A stretch of DNA of 64,000 nucleotides, from the NCBI GenBank assembly GCA_902728285.1, contig CACVBU010000046.1, positions 1,677,968 to 1,741,967 of the forward strand, given 5' to 3'. The position numbers and the translations under genes were made by a program. Positions 24,401 through 33,996 of this stretch are shown in pieces (position 1 is the first letter of the stretch; the number at the start of each line of letters is the position of its first letter). The notes below the pieces were generated by a model that worked only from the letters and a program-made list of their open reading frames with translations, was not told where the DNA came from and searched no databases. Origin of the DNA: Clytia hemisphaerica. Taxonomy: Eukaryota > Cnidaria > Hydrozoa > Leptothecata > Clytiidae.

Positions 24401-27400
24401 CACCATAACATAACACCAATTCACAAAGGAGGAAGCAGATCTCTGGCTGCCAACTACAGACCTGTTGCACTCACCTCGCATGTGATAAAAATTTTCGAGA
24501 AAATATTGAGAAATCATATTGTAAATCACATGAACAACAATGACCTTTTCAATCCAAACCAACATGGTTTCAGAAGTGGGAGATCCTGCCTTAGTCAGCT
24601 TCTCGAGCAACACGACCTCATTCTTGACATATTAGATGAGGGTTTGAATGCAGATGTTGTTTACCTTGATTTCTCAAAGGCTTTCGACAAAGTCGATCAT
24701 GCAGTTGTACTTGGGAAATTAAAGCAATTGGGTATATCCGGACCAATCCACAGATGGATTGAATCATTCCTTACTGAAAGATATCAAACAGTAATAGTAA
24801 ATGGTGTCAAGTCCAAAGCCCAGAAAGTAATTTCAGGAGTCCCTCAAGGCAGTGTATTGGGACCTCTTATATTTCTAATATTGATTGGTGACATTGATGA
24901 AAAAGTACTGTACTGTATATTGAAATCATTTGCTGATGATACACGTGCCACCAAATCAATCAAAAACACAAAGGATGTTGAAATTCTTCAAAAAGAACTA
25001 GAAAAAGTCTATGACTGGACTGAAGAAAAAACAACATGAAACTAAATGACACAAAAGTTTGAACTTCTACGCTATGGTCCAGATGAAGAAATAAAAAACC
25101 AAACTCACTACAAATCCCCTTCAGGAGAAAATATCGAAAGGAAGAAATTTGTGAAGGACCTGGGAGTACTAATGTCAGATGATGCTGTCTTTACACATCA
25201 AATAAATTCAGTCATTGAGAAAGCAAAAAACTTGATTTCCTGGATTCTGCGGACTTTCTCTTCGCGTTTACCCCAACTAATGCTTACTCTTTACAAATCA
25301 TTGGTTATTCCAGTCATTGAATATTGCTCAGTCCTATGGAGTCCAAGTGCTGTCAGTTCTACCCAAAGATTAGAAGAAATCCAAAAATCATTTCTCAAAA
25401 GAATAACTGGCACTCCAAAAAACTATTGGGATTGTCTGAAAAAGCTAAAACTTTACTCACTTCAAAGAAGAAGGGAGAGATATCGGATCCTGTATACATG
25501 GAAAATAGCTGAAAATCTGGTTCCAAACATCAACAATAAATTTCAATTCAAGGAACTCCCAAGATTGGGAAGGATGTGTGTTCGCACCCATAGTTCAAAA
25601 CTACGTGATAGCACGCTTGTTGTGCAAGGTGCTAAATTATTCAATTCGATGCCCAAGAGTATTAGAGATATGAAGAATGTTACAGTCGAAAAGTTCAAAA
25701 ACTCTCTAGACAGACACCTCAGTTCGATCCCAGACGAGCCACAGATTCATGGTTACACAGGGTGCAGGAGAGCCGACTCTAACTCCATTCTTGACATGAA
25801 AACTGTTTAGCTGCTGACATCCTTCCTTATTCAGGTTTGATGGATGCAGCATTGTGGTGTGAAGCAGAAAGTTTCTTGCCAGAGCATGAAGCTCGAAGAC
25901 AACCAAAAGTAACCAAAAGTAAGTGACCCTGAATGGGACTGAAATTCCAAAATTTTCTCAAATTTTCTACTTTTTCCCCAAATTTTCGAAAAATAGGCAC
26001 CCTACGAGGGACTGATTTTTCTATTTTGGTGTTTTTGCGACCCTACCTGGGACTCATGGAGGTTAAAAAAGGTACCCTGACCAGCAGAGCATCCCCGTAA
26101 CCTATCTTGCCCTAGTACCCCCCCCCCAGTTAAAATACTTAAATAAATATTCTGTTAAGCATCTGTTGTGATAACAAACCACAAATTGAATTATGCTCGA
26201 AAACTCTTGTATCATAGGCTAAAAAATAACAGAAGAAGTTTAAAATATATAAGCTAATAAAAAATCCATACAGTACAGTAACTATATTATATAGCATAAA
26301 AATTAAAAATATGAAAACACAAATCAGATTTGTTTAAAAAGATTCACTACTGGAACTATAACAAATTGCAGATAACATACAAATGTATGATTTCTCAAAT
26401 TTTACCATCCTGTATACGAAATTACAATTGAAAACATGATAAATGATTTATATTTTATATACCTCAAAACCATACTTTAAAGCTGAATTTGAAACACTCA
26501 AATCCAAGGTTTCTTTCAGAGATTTAGTTCCTTTAATATTGTATACACCACCGACCGTACAAACCTGAAGAGTGAAGTTGAGATATAAAATTAAGTAAAT
26601 TGAAATAAGCAATATGTGACTTGTAAGTTGTAAAAAAAACCTGTATACCGTGAGATTGGGTAACTTGCATCAGTGGAGGCTAACATGCATAGCCCTCAAA
26701 TGAAAGACCTGGCTGGTCATTAAAATACAAAGTTAAATCAAAACAAAAATGGTAGAGTAGAGCTGCGAGCGGAGCTGTGTAGTTGCATTTTAATGACCAG
26801 CCAGGTCATTTATTTGAGGGCTATGCATGTTAGCCTCCACTGATGCAAGTTACCCAATCTCACGGTATATCATACAGGTTATACATTTTTTTACAATTTT
26901 TCTGAACACGTACAATGGATTAACTGACTAACTAATCGAAGTTACATTTTAACCTACACAGGAGTGATTAACCGCTGTAAAGCGGCTACATAAAAGTATA
27001 ATTAGAAAGTATAATATTTATTGTAGGGTATGATATTGAGGGGAATGAGTAGCATAAGGCTACCACAAAAACATTACTTAGATTGCTCGTTAAAAAAAGT
27101 TTTAAACTCTTTAGGTCTAGCATAAGTTCCCTAGAGGCATTTGTACACAAAATGGAAAAAGCCTTTTCAAAGGAAGGAATTACAGAATTGCATTTGAATG
27201 GGATGAATATACATACATGACAAGAACCATCTGAGGTATGCCCAGAAAAAGGAAACAAAGTCCAGTTTACTTCCTTTGGATGGTTTTTCAAGTGGTATAG
27301 CTTCATATGACATTTGTTACACAACAGTCGTGGGTGAATCTGTGCATCGTCACCATCAATGTTACCAATACCACTGCTCGTAAGGATATGTGCAAAGTCA

Positions 27401-27501
27401 ATGATTGATTTTGCATTTTTATAACCAAATTTCTCTCCCAAAGAGATTTTCCCTGCACACACCCTGCAAACTTTTGTCAGAGCATCAATGTGTTTATCCA
27501 T
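18469..27501 (-). CDS. P-element/THAP9-like transposase with RAG1-like zinc cluster
   Basis: Ten exons: 27501-27217, 26564-26463, 22351-21970, 21689-21584, 21436-20923, 20754-20245, 20023-19862, 19629-19435, 19246-19114, 18776-18469. Every junction is GT..AG, the phases agree, and the sum is 2,697 bp (898 residues plus stop). Residues 12-97 carry C12, C15, C61, C64, H88, C94 and C97 in a CRVC...CNKC...H...CHVC pattern; the last pair spans the exon 1-2 junction. This recalls RAG1-related fingers and replaces the usual THAP domain. C260/C263 and a basic SRKRK stretch follow. The RNase H-like core is recognised by VFDEMKIK (D458), ITADGATPN (D562), FFSDPPHLMKTTRN, and SQDPVEEYF with RGG-type follow-up (D824, E827), matching the D, D and D/E positions of P transposase. 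It should cut and join DNA at the element ends. Introns 1 and 2 hold later MITE and LINE insertions. Confidence 0.8.
22635..26128. mobile_element. hAT-like element with G-run ends, carrying a LINE
   Basis: The left end (CCCGGGGGGGGGTACTACCC) and the right end (..GGGTAGTACCCCCC-type, inverted: TACTAGGGCAAGATAGG) are imperfect inverted repeats. Both contain GATGCTC/GGTGCTC-like and ACCCTACnTGGGACTC phrases in opposite orientation. TTAAAAT flanks both ends (22628-22634 and 26129-26135). It lies in intron 2 of the transposase gene. Without the LINE inside it is only about 330 bp, a non-autonomous element. Confidence 0.65.
22755..25925 (+). mobile_element. CR1/L2-like LINE, nearly full length, inactivated
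   Basis: An endonuclease of the EEP/APE type comes first (22830-23699): FFNIQGLCP, SETWL, GGVCFYVRDD, VVYRQP, FGGDFNLP and STSHHEIVL match its conserved blocks. The reverse transcriptase follows in three frames (23913-24413, 24398-25039, 25046-25810): SSSAGPDGFPAMFLK, NYRPVALTSHVIKIFEK, YLDFSKAFDKVDH, SGVPQGSVLGPL and SFADDT at the catalytic site, then a C-terminal thumb/connection region. Stops at 23697 and about 23780 and frame changes near 24400 and 25040 show that it is dead. The 3' end is a short tandem of AACCAAAAGTA, like the microsatellite tails of CR1/L2 elements. It runs opposite to the host transposase gene. Confidence 0.85.
26644..26869. mobile_element. Hairpin MITE with TA-type ends in transposase intron 1
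   Basis: The arms TATACCGTGAGATTGGGTAA (left) and the reverse complement at 26850-26869 extend for about 75-80 bp each, through CAGTGGAGGCTAACATGCAT and AGCCCTCAAAT, with a short loop. Ends at TA suggest a Tc1/mariner-like non-autonomous element. It sits in the 652-bp first intron of the transposase gene. Confidence 0.75.
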
Positions 27502-27798
27502 ACCTTAACCTGCACAAGTTTATGATACTTTGTCTTATTTCAAAAGATCAATGGAATACAGTATAATAAAGAATACGTGGAATCAAAGATAAGTTTCAGA
27601 AAAAAAATTTATGCTTACTACAAACCCCAACTTTCGGATAAGTAACAGAGGCAATCCACCCTGACAACGACGTCATTTCAGGTCATTTCAGCATGATTTT
27701 AAAATAAAATGAATAGAGCCCCTAGAGCATGAATAGGTGTAAATCTCATTTATTTCCTCCAAGAAACCCTTCATCTGTCACCAACTGAAACAGCTAAC

Positions 27799-28070
27799 CT
27801 ATTCATTCAAATTTAACCAAGATATGGCTCCATCTTTGACAATCACATTTTTAAAATGAGAGCCTGTCGAGATTTCAAAGGTGCAAGTGTCGGTTGGCTT
27901 GCCTCGATGAATAAAAAGTTTGAGATTTATTCCTTCTGGATATTGGTACAACAACAATCTTTGAATCCTCTGAAAAAAACTCCATAGTGATAGCATAAGC
28001 ACAAAGAAAGATATTCTAGCTGTAGTGGTTGTTATGCAGGCGAAGTCGGAATTTCTTTTTTCGTCGCCAT
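27799..28070 (-). CDS. Small reading frame at the right end of the P-like element
   Basis: Between the right TIR and the transposase start, the minus strand has a GC-richer stretch with an ATG at about 28070, then a TTTTTTTCAG acceptor-like site at about 27970. After it an open frame reads RIQRLLLYQYPEG..FIHRGKPTDTC..SWLNLNE and stops at 27799. The composition looks protein-like, but I recognise no family. It could be a 5' leader exon of the transposase transcript, a small third ORF or chance. Confidence 0.25.
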
Positions 28071-28147
28071 GTTGAAAATCTCCAAAATTCAAATTTTTGG
28101 CGGCAACGCGCTCCCTGCACAAAGGATAAAGCCGCGCTTTGTTTTTG

Positions 28148-28185
28148 AAACAATGAGTTATCCGTCCATCCGTTAGAGGTCGATG
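28148..28185. repeat. Right terminal inverted repeat of the P-like transposon
   Basis: Inverted perfect match of the left terminus (8227-8240 joined to 8592 on): the outermost bases read, inward on the minus strand, CATCGACCTCTAACGGATGG then ACGGATAACTCATTGTTT. TCTAAAC follows at 28186-28192. This copy is the empty site that proves the MITE insertion at 8241. Confidence 0.8.
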
Positions 28186-28192
28186 TCTAAAC

Positions 28193-29062
28193 AAATTTTA
28201 TCGTTATTTTTTTGAGGGCGTATTTTTCATTTTTGATGACAATTTTTGCGATGCAAATACTGCGTCCAACGAGAGCGTCTTTAGCCAAAACAAAAGAGTC
28301 TAGAGAAAATTTTCCCCGTCAGCGTTTAGTAATGGTTGTCTCTCCGTAGTCACTTATATTGTTACTACAATACAATACACAAAATGATACTGCGTTAACT
28401 TAGAGACTTAGAGGATTTTTGCTCCTTCAATAATTTGCAAAGTAGGTAGTTCAGGGTAGTTCTAAAACATCTTGTATACATGCAGAATCGAACCATTAAA
28501 AAGTTATTCTCATAGATAGATGCACATGATGCGTTTTCAAGCAATCTAGGCATTCTAAATCTTAAAAGTTTTCTATTTGGAGAAACTCTTGGAACGCCCT
28601 CGGTGTATCTAAGGGCTGATTCTTTGAGTTTTTCTCTCTTTCTGGCTAAAATTTCGATTCGGGTGTATCTATGACAACGAAAACCAAATCAATGGGTCTT
28701 GGCTTTTTCGTATAGGTTTTCGAAATAGAGAGGTTATTATACAATATAAATCAATAAGACATTAATAAGAGTTTTCATTTATGAACAGTTTTGGGCGCAC
28801 TTTAATCTTGAACACCCCTTGAACAATATGTTTTTAAAAGCCATTTATCAAAGGAAGTTTATTATCTATCTACTAAAGGTTCATTATATCTATTGAACAT
28901 TTGCTACTCTTTTAATTTAATTAAATAGGTCTTTTATATCCTATAGGTTCCATTTAACTCTATAGTTCTATTATCTATTGAAAACATTGTTTGCCCGTTA
29001 CATCAAAAGAGATCTGGAAAGTTGGTCTGTAAAATCTTATCAGCAACGAAATGCTACCAAAT
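28193..29062. other. No gene seen between two transposons
   Basis: AT-rich sequence outside the right end of the P-like element and before the foldback element at 29063. It probably belongs to whatever the P-like element inserted into. No open frame of note is present. Confidence 0.4.
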
Positions 29063-30844
29063 GAGGCCCGGAATTCCCGAGTTATTTTTTCCGAGTTAAA
29101 AAAACCGAGTTAAAAAAAACCGAGTTATCCCGAGTTATGACGTCATTTTTGGAATTTAGTGACGTCATTTTTCATTTTTTAACTCGGGAATTTTTGCTTC
29201 CTTTAACTTTCCGAGTTATTTTCCATTTTTTAACTCGGGAATTTTTGCTTCCTTTAACATTCCGAGTTATTTTCCATTTTTTAACTCGGGAATTTTTACT
29301 TCCTTTAACTTTCCGAGTTATTTTTCATTTTTTAACTCGGGAATTTTTGCTTCCTTTAACATTCCGAGTTATTTTCCATTTTTTAACTCGGGAATTTTTA
29401 CTTCCTTTAACTTTCCGAGTTATTTTTCATTTTTTAACTCGGGAATTTTTTCTTCCTTTAACTTTCCGAGTTATTTTTGATTTTTTAACTCGGGAATTTT
29501 TTCTTCCTTTAGCTTTCCGAGTTATTTTTGAATTTTCAACTCGGGAATTTTTGCTTCCTTTAGCTTTCCGAGTTATTTTTCTTCATTAAAAAAACACCAG
29601 CTTTAATCTATTGATCCCATACCAACCTAAATCAAAGACATAACCATCCATTACCAACTAGAAAAACCTTAACCTGCTTAATAAAATGAAAAATCAACAA
29701 ACAAGTGAATAATTGAAAAGCAAGAACTGAAGTTAAAACCTGCTAGATAAACAAAGTGTAAGCCTTTCAAAAATATCAGAGCATAAATACTGTGTAAATC
29801 TCAAAAAATACAGCAGGTAAGTGATGAGATAAAGCTATTTCAAAATTTATATTTCCTCCCTATTTCATTAAAGAATACTGTAAGTGACATGACAAGATTC
29901 TCAGAAAAATTCACTGAGTCCCCCTTCGCTGTAAAAATTTTGAATGAATCACCAACAACGATTATTGAATCAATTATTTCACAGACTATTCGTAGATTTT
30001 TATGAGAGATGTTAAAAAATAAATAAATAAAACTGTCACACACTCACCAAATCAACTTACAGAAAAACATTCGAAAGTTTCCCGCGCGCGTGTGACCTTT
30101 GCAAAACATTCGAATTATGAATCGAATCTTTTTGTGTCATAAGGCTCTAATTAGACTTGCGGTTAAAAAACGTTCTGGGGGTCAAATACGCTACTTTTTC
30201 AAAGTGGAAAGTCTTTAAATGTTGACCTGAGGGTATATTGTTATTCGAATGTTTGCCCCCGTCTTTTTATAAAAACAATTCGAACGTCAAACCCCATTCT
30301 GCGCAATGTGAAGTGAAAGATACTGGACACTTGTTCGAAACTGAAAAACGTGCGATGCAAAAATAAGAAGAGAAAACGTGTTGTGTTCATTTCATAATCT
30401 TGACTTAAAGTTTCAGAGTTTGTCGCCATTGCGCCATAGAGTTTGCCATGTCGATTGAAAAGAAATTTAAAGAGAGATGAAAAATAACTCGGAAAGCTAA
30501 AGGAAGCAAAAATTCCCGAGTTAAAAAATGAAAAATAACTCGGAAAGTTAAAGGAAGCAAAAATTCCCGAGTTAAAAAATGAAAAATAACTCGGAAAGTT
30601 AAAGGAAGCAAAAATTCCCGAGTTAAAAAATGGAAAATAACTCGGAAAGTTAAAGGAAGCAAAAATTCCCGAGTTAAAAAATGAAAAATAACTCGGAAAG
30701 TTAAAGGAAGCAAAAATTCCCGAGTTAAAAAATGAAAAATGACGTCACTAAATTCCAAAAATGACGTCATAACTCGGGATAACTCGGTTTTTTTTTAACT
30801 CGTTTTTTTAACTCGGAAAAAATAACTCGGGAATTCCGGGCCTC
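29063..30844. mobile_element. Foldback element with 51-bp tandem arms and 9-bp TSD
   Basis: It begins GAGGCCCGGAATTCCCGAG and ends with the exact reverse complement. CTACCAAAT flanks both sides (29054-29062 and 30845-30853). Both arms contain A/T-rich CCGAGTTAAAAAA phrases, a TGACGTCA-containing stretch, and tandem 51-bp units (TTAACTCGGGAATTTTTGCT, CCTTTAAC, TTCCGAGTTATTTTTCATTT). There are about eight units on the left (29137-29589) and five or six on the right (30475-30770). The 880-bp interior has no recognised gene. A 9-bp duplication is typical of Mutator-like (MULE) elements. The repeats give long false reading frames. Confidence 0.85.
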
Positions 30845-30853
30845 CTACCAAAT

Positions 30854-31711
30854 GACCTTTAAATCGTTATTGCATGGATAATATCAAAGTCTCTCGGAAA
30901 ATTTCGCTTTCAACAAAAAGTAGTGTATAGTATAATAAGAATTTTAACAATTCGCAAAGGTTTTATCGGCTCCAAACAATGGAATTCACTCTATAAAGGC
31001 TTACGTCAGTAGAAAAATGGAATTTCAGTCCGATTTAGTGAACTTTGAGCGCCAAAACTTCACATCTATTAAGACTTTTCTATGCGAATTATTGAAAACA
31101 CATTACAAAACATGGGTTTAAGATAATGTCAAATTTTCAATGCCCAATTAGAAAAATTACTCATGCAATTCAAGAATTCACTTAAAAATTGGAGAATTCT
31201 TGCATTTTTCCACAAATTAGTAATTATGTTTTAATAATTACCTTGATCATATATACATCAAAAAACGCGAAATTTAATGGAGACTTCAAATATGTACTTT
31301 GTTTTGCCAAGATCGAATATTAGAATAATTTTATTTACGATTTAGAAATCTATATAAAAAGTCTCTTTCAAACATGTGTGTTCGCCCTTCGGGTACAGCA
31401 GGCACATTGTTCGCAAACAAGGCATACTTGACTAACAATAGCGTATAAGGCCGTTTTTCAGTCATAAAAGGCAAAAATTTTACAAAAGAAAACTTCATAT
31501 TGGCGAAGATGTTTGGCATAAGAATAGGTCAAACTGCTTAAAGAAACCTTAAAAAGGTCATATTTAGCCCAATAAGGTCACAATTGTTTTAACCAAAGAT
31601 GTAAAAGCAAAATTGGCGTGAACGTGAAAATGGTTTTTTTCGCGCGTGAATACGTGAATTGGCAAAATTTTGTGCGTGAATACGTGAATTGAGGATCGAC
31701 TGGGGGGGGGG
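30854..31711. other. No gene seen; contains GTGAACGTGAAAA-type repeats
   Basis: AT-rich sequence. From 31616 it reads GCGTGAACGTGAAAA, then GCGTGAATACGTGAATTGGC twice, then a run of 13 Gs just before LINE sequence resumes. GCGTGAACGTGAAAA also occurs at 8031-8045, exactly where the other half of that LINE stops. Confidence 0.5.
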
Positions 31712-33130
31712 GGCTCATCAGAGAGTTGTGTTGAATGGGAAAACGTCTGAGTGGGAGAGGATCAATGCTGGGGGTACCTCAGGGCTCGATTCTTGGTCCT
31801 TTATTCTTCTCAATTTACATCAACGATCTCCCATTAAACCTTGAGTCAAAACCCAAAATCTTTGCTATGACGACACCTCCTTATTCTCCCTTGTGATGGA
31901 CCAGCTCTTGAGCCTTGGGGTACTAAACAGAGATCTTGCCAGGATAAGTGAGTAGGCTCGTCAATGGAAGATGTCTTTCAACCCTGACCCTTCTAAACAA
32001 GCTGTGGAAGTCTATTTTACCTGCAGAATCACTCCTGCTAATGCTCCACTAATCTCCTTTAATAACACTAACATCGCTGCCAGTGAGCACCAGAAACATC
32101 TAGGTCTTATCTTAGATTCAAAACTTTCTTTTGATCACCATCTTGATGAAAGGATAAAAAAGGCCAATAAAGGTATTGGCCTTATTAACAGACTTCGGAA
32201 ACATGTGCCTAGGTGATCTCTTCTTACCATCTATAAATCTTACATTAGACCTCATCTTGACTACGATGATATCATATATGACCGCCCAAGAAATGCCTCG
32301 TTTGTGCAAAAGCTTGAATCCATTCAATATAATGCCTGCTTAGCTATCACAGGTTGCTTTCGTGGAACGTTTCAGGAGAGAATATACTCTGAACTTGGCC
32401 TTGAAAGCCTTGCTGACAGACGCTTTGCCAGAAGAATGATATTTTTCTATAAAATCATAAATAACCAAGCTCCGTCTTACTTACGTAACTATCTGCCAGC
32501 AAGGCTTACGTACAGAGCCATTTAACATAAGAACAAGAAATCCTATTCATCCTCTTAATATACGAACTGAGCGTTTTTGTAATACTTTTTTTCCTCGCAC
32601 TGCATATCCCAGTGGAATGTCCTGGACGGTAATATAAGAAATCTACCTTCTGTTAAGACCTTTAAGAATGCAATTTTGAAATTTTTGAGACCCAAATAAT
32701 CTCGTGTTTTTGATGTTTCTGACAATCAAGGTGTAGTCTTTCTAAATCGGCTTCGGGTAGGGTTCAGTCATCTCAACGAGCACAAATTTAAGCATGGTTT
32801 TTGTGATACTTTAGACCCTTTTTGTGGTTGTCGAACTAATTCAGTTGAAAATACTCAGCACTTTTTTCTACACTGCTCTAATATATTCCCATGCGAGACA
32901 ATCTCTGTTCGACAAACTACAAGACTTAGGTATTGTTTTCCTCCCACTAAACCCTTCTTAATTTTGTCGGCTCTTATTATACGGTGATGAAAGCTTGACT
33001 TTCAATTTTAAATCAAACTATAATTCTTTCTGTCGTTGAATATATATCCATGAATCTGGAAGGTTCAGTGGTGCGTTATTCTAGTCTACTACAACCATAG
33101 CTCTCTCCACGTCACACCTTGTTTTACTTT
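31712..33130 (+). mobile_element. Second LINE relic, right part (RT C-terminal half)
   Basis: Frames with stops read RVVLNGKTSEWERINAG, FAM-TTPPYSL in place of the FADD site, MSFNPDPSKQAVEVYF, HQKHLGLILDSKLSFDHHLD, GIGLINRLRKHVPR, YKSYIRPHLDYDDIIYD, KLESIQYNACLAITG and RTAYPSGMSW. These are the palm end, thumb and C-terminal region of a non-LTR reverse transcriptase, with a downstream HFFLHCSNI-type motif. The sequence starts where the left part (6917-8030) ends, in the same orientation, so this is the other half of one interrupted copy. Confidence 0.75.
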
Positions 33131-33139
33131 TTCCTTTCT

Positions 33140-33680
33140 TCATAGTCTATTACCTCTGGCGATAGGGACTATATTAATGTTTAGTAGTATTTTTGTAGTA
33201 TATGTTCGTAGTGTACCCTGTAAAAAAAGACACTGACTGCTCCGTAGTGATTGACGGAATCCTAACCGAATGGTTCGAAAGTTGATATCGGTGGTGTTAG
33301 GCAAGGCTTTTCTCCCATTCCAAATAATTGTCCTCAACATCTTCCTTGATTTTTCGCTATGGCGAGTGCTGAGCTGAATCAATCCAATGACAAGTTTGCA
33401 AGTCTTAGCCAAGAGCTTTCATGCGGTGTACGATATGAAGATGATTATTATAACACTTGTCGCGACAATCTTTGAAAAACTTGAGCTAGCAACCACAGAG
33501 CTTGAGGAAAGCTGTTCCATCGATGGTTGCTAAAAGTGGGGAATGCTAATAAACAATGGGAAGCTAAAGTGTTTAACCCAGATGATAAATACCAATAGTA
33601 ATAAAATATTGCGAATAGAAAAAGTGTTGACACTTTCGTTTACCTGGGAAGCAAAATCCCGAACCGGTCCCGAACTCACC
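33140..33680 (+). mobile_element. RTE-like LINE relic, right part
   Basis: Broken frames contain VIDGILTEWFESVDIGGVRQG (about 33250-33310), FAMASAELNQ, RYEDDYYN and VDTFVYLGSK (about 33628-33657), in the order of RTE-clade RT and connection domains (GVRQGC, YADD, VD.FTYLGS). It is badly decayed. It continues the RT fragment at 6660-6916. Confidence 0.5.
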
Positions 33681-33996
33681 TGAGGGTGTGCTACGTAGAA
33701 AAGCATTGAAAAAGTGAAGTGAAGGTGGATGTGATATTTCGATATTTTTGGGGATATTTTTTTCGAGCCGCCAGGAACATTTTTTCTGGAAAAAAAACAC
33801 AAATTTTAACCGACCGCCCCTTTTACACGCCCTGGCCTTCCACCCTGTCGCCCTTTGTGTTGTTTGGAAGTATGACTAGTAGAAACCATTACGACAGTTT
33901 TCAGTGTTTTGATTGGTTGAATTCAATTGTCCGCCAATCTTTCGAATTTCGGTAAAGAAAGACTTTCGGCTAACTAACGACAAATGACTGATTTTG

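Larger units (their letters stand above)
8227..28185. mobile_element. P-element-like DNA transposon, 20 kb, two genes
   Basis: The left terminus reads CATCGACCTCTAAC (8227-8240), is interrupted by a 343-bp MITE, and resumes with GGATGGACGG and ATAACTCATTGTTT (8592 on). The right terminus at 28148-28185 is its exact inverted match without the interruption, giving a 38-bp perfect TIR. TCTAAAC flanks both ends. Inside are a convergent pair of genes: a companion ORF on the plus strand (14031-16464) and a ten-exon P-type transposase on the minus strand (18469-27501). Much of the length comes from later insertions: MITE 8241-8583, foldback 8771-13942, MITE 14147-14876, hAT-like/LINE composite 22635-26128 and hairpin MITE 26644-26869. 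Removing these leaves roughly 10 kb. The intact transposase frame and matching ends suggest a fairly young family. The link between ends and genes rests on position and orientation, not on a second copy. Confidence 0.75.

Noticed and set aside
29137-29589. 150-codon frame with REFLLPLTFRVIFHFLT repeats (and its twin at 30405-30770)
   Set aside because: The period equals the 51-bp tandem unit of the foldback arm, so openness follows from the repeat length being divisible by three.
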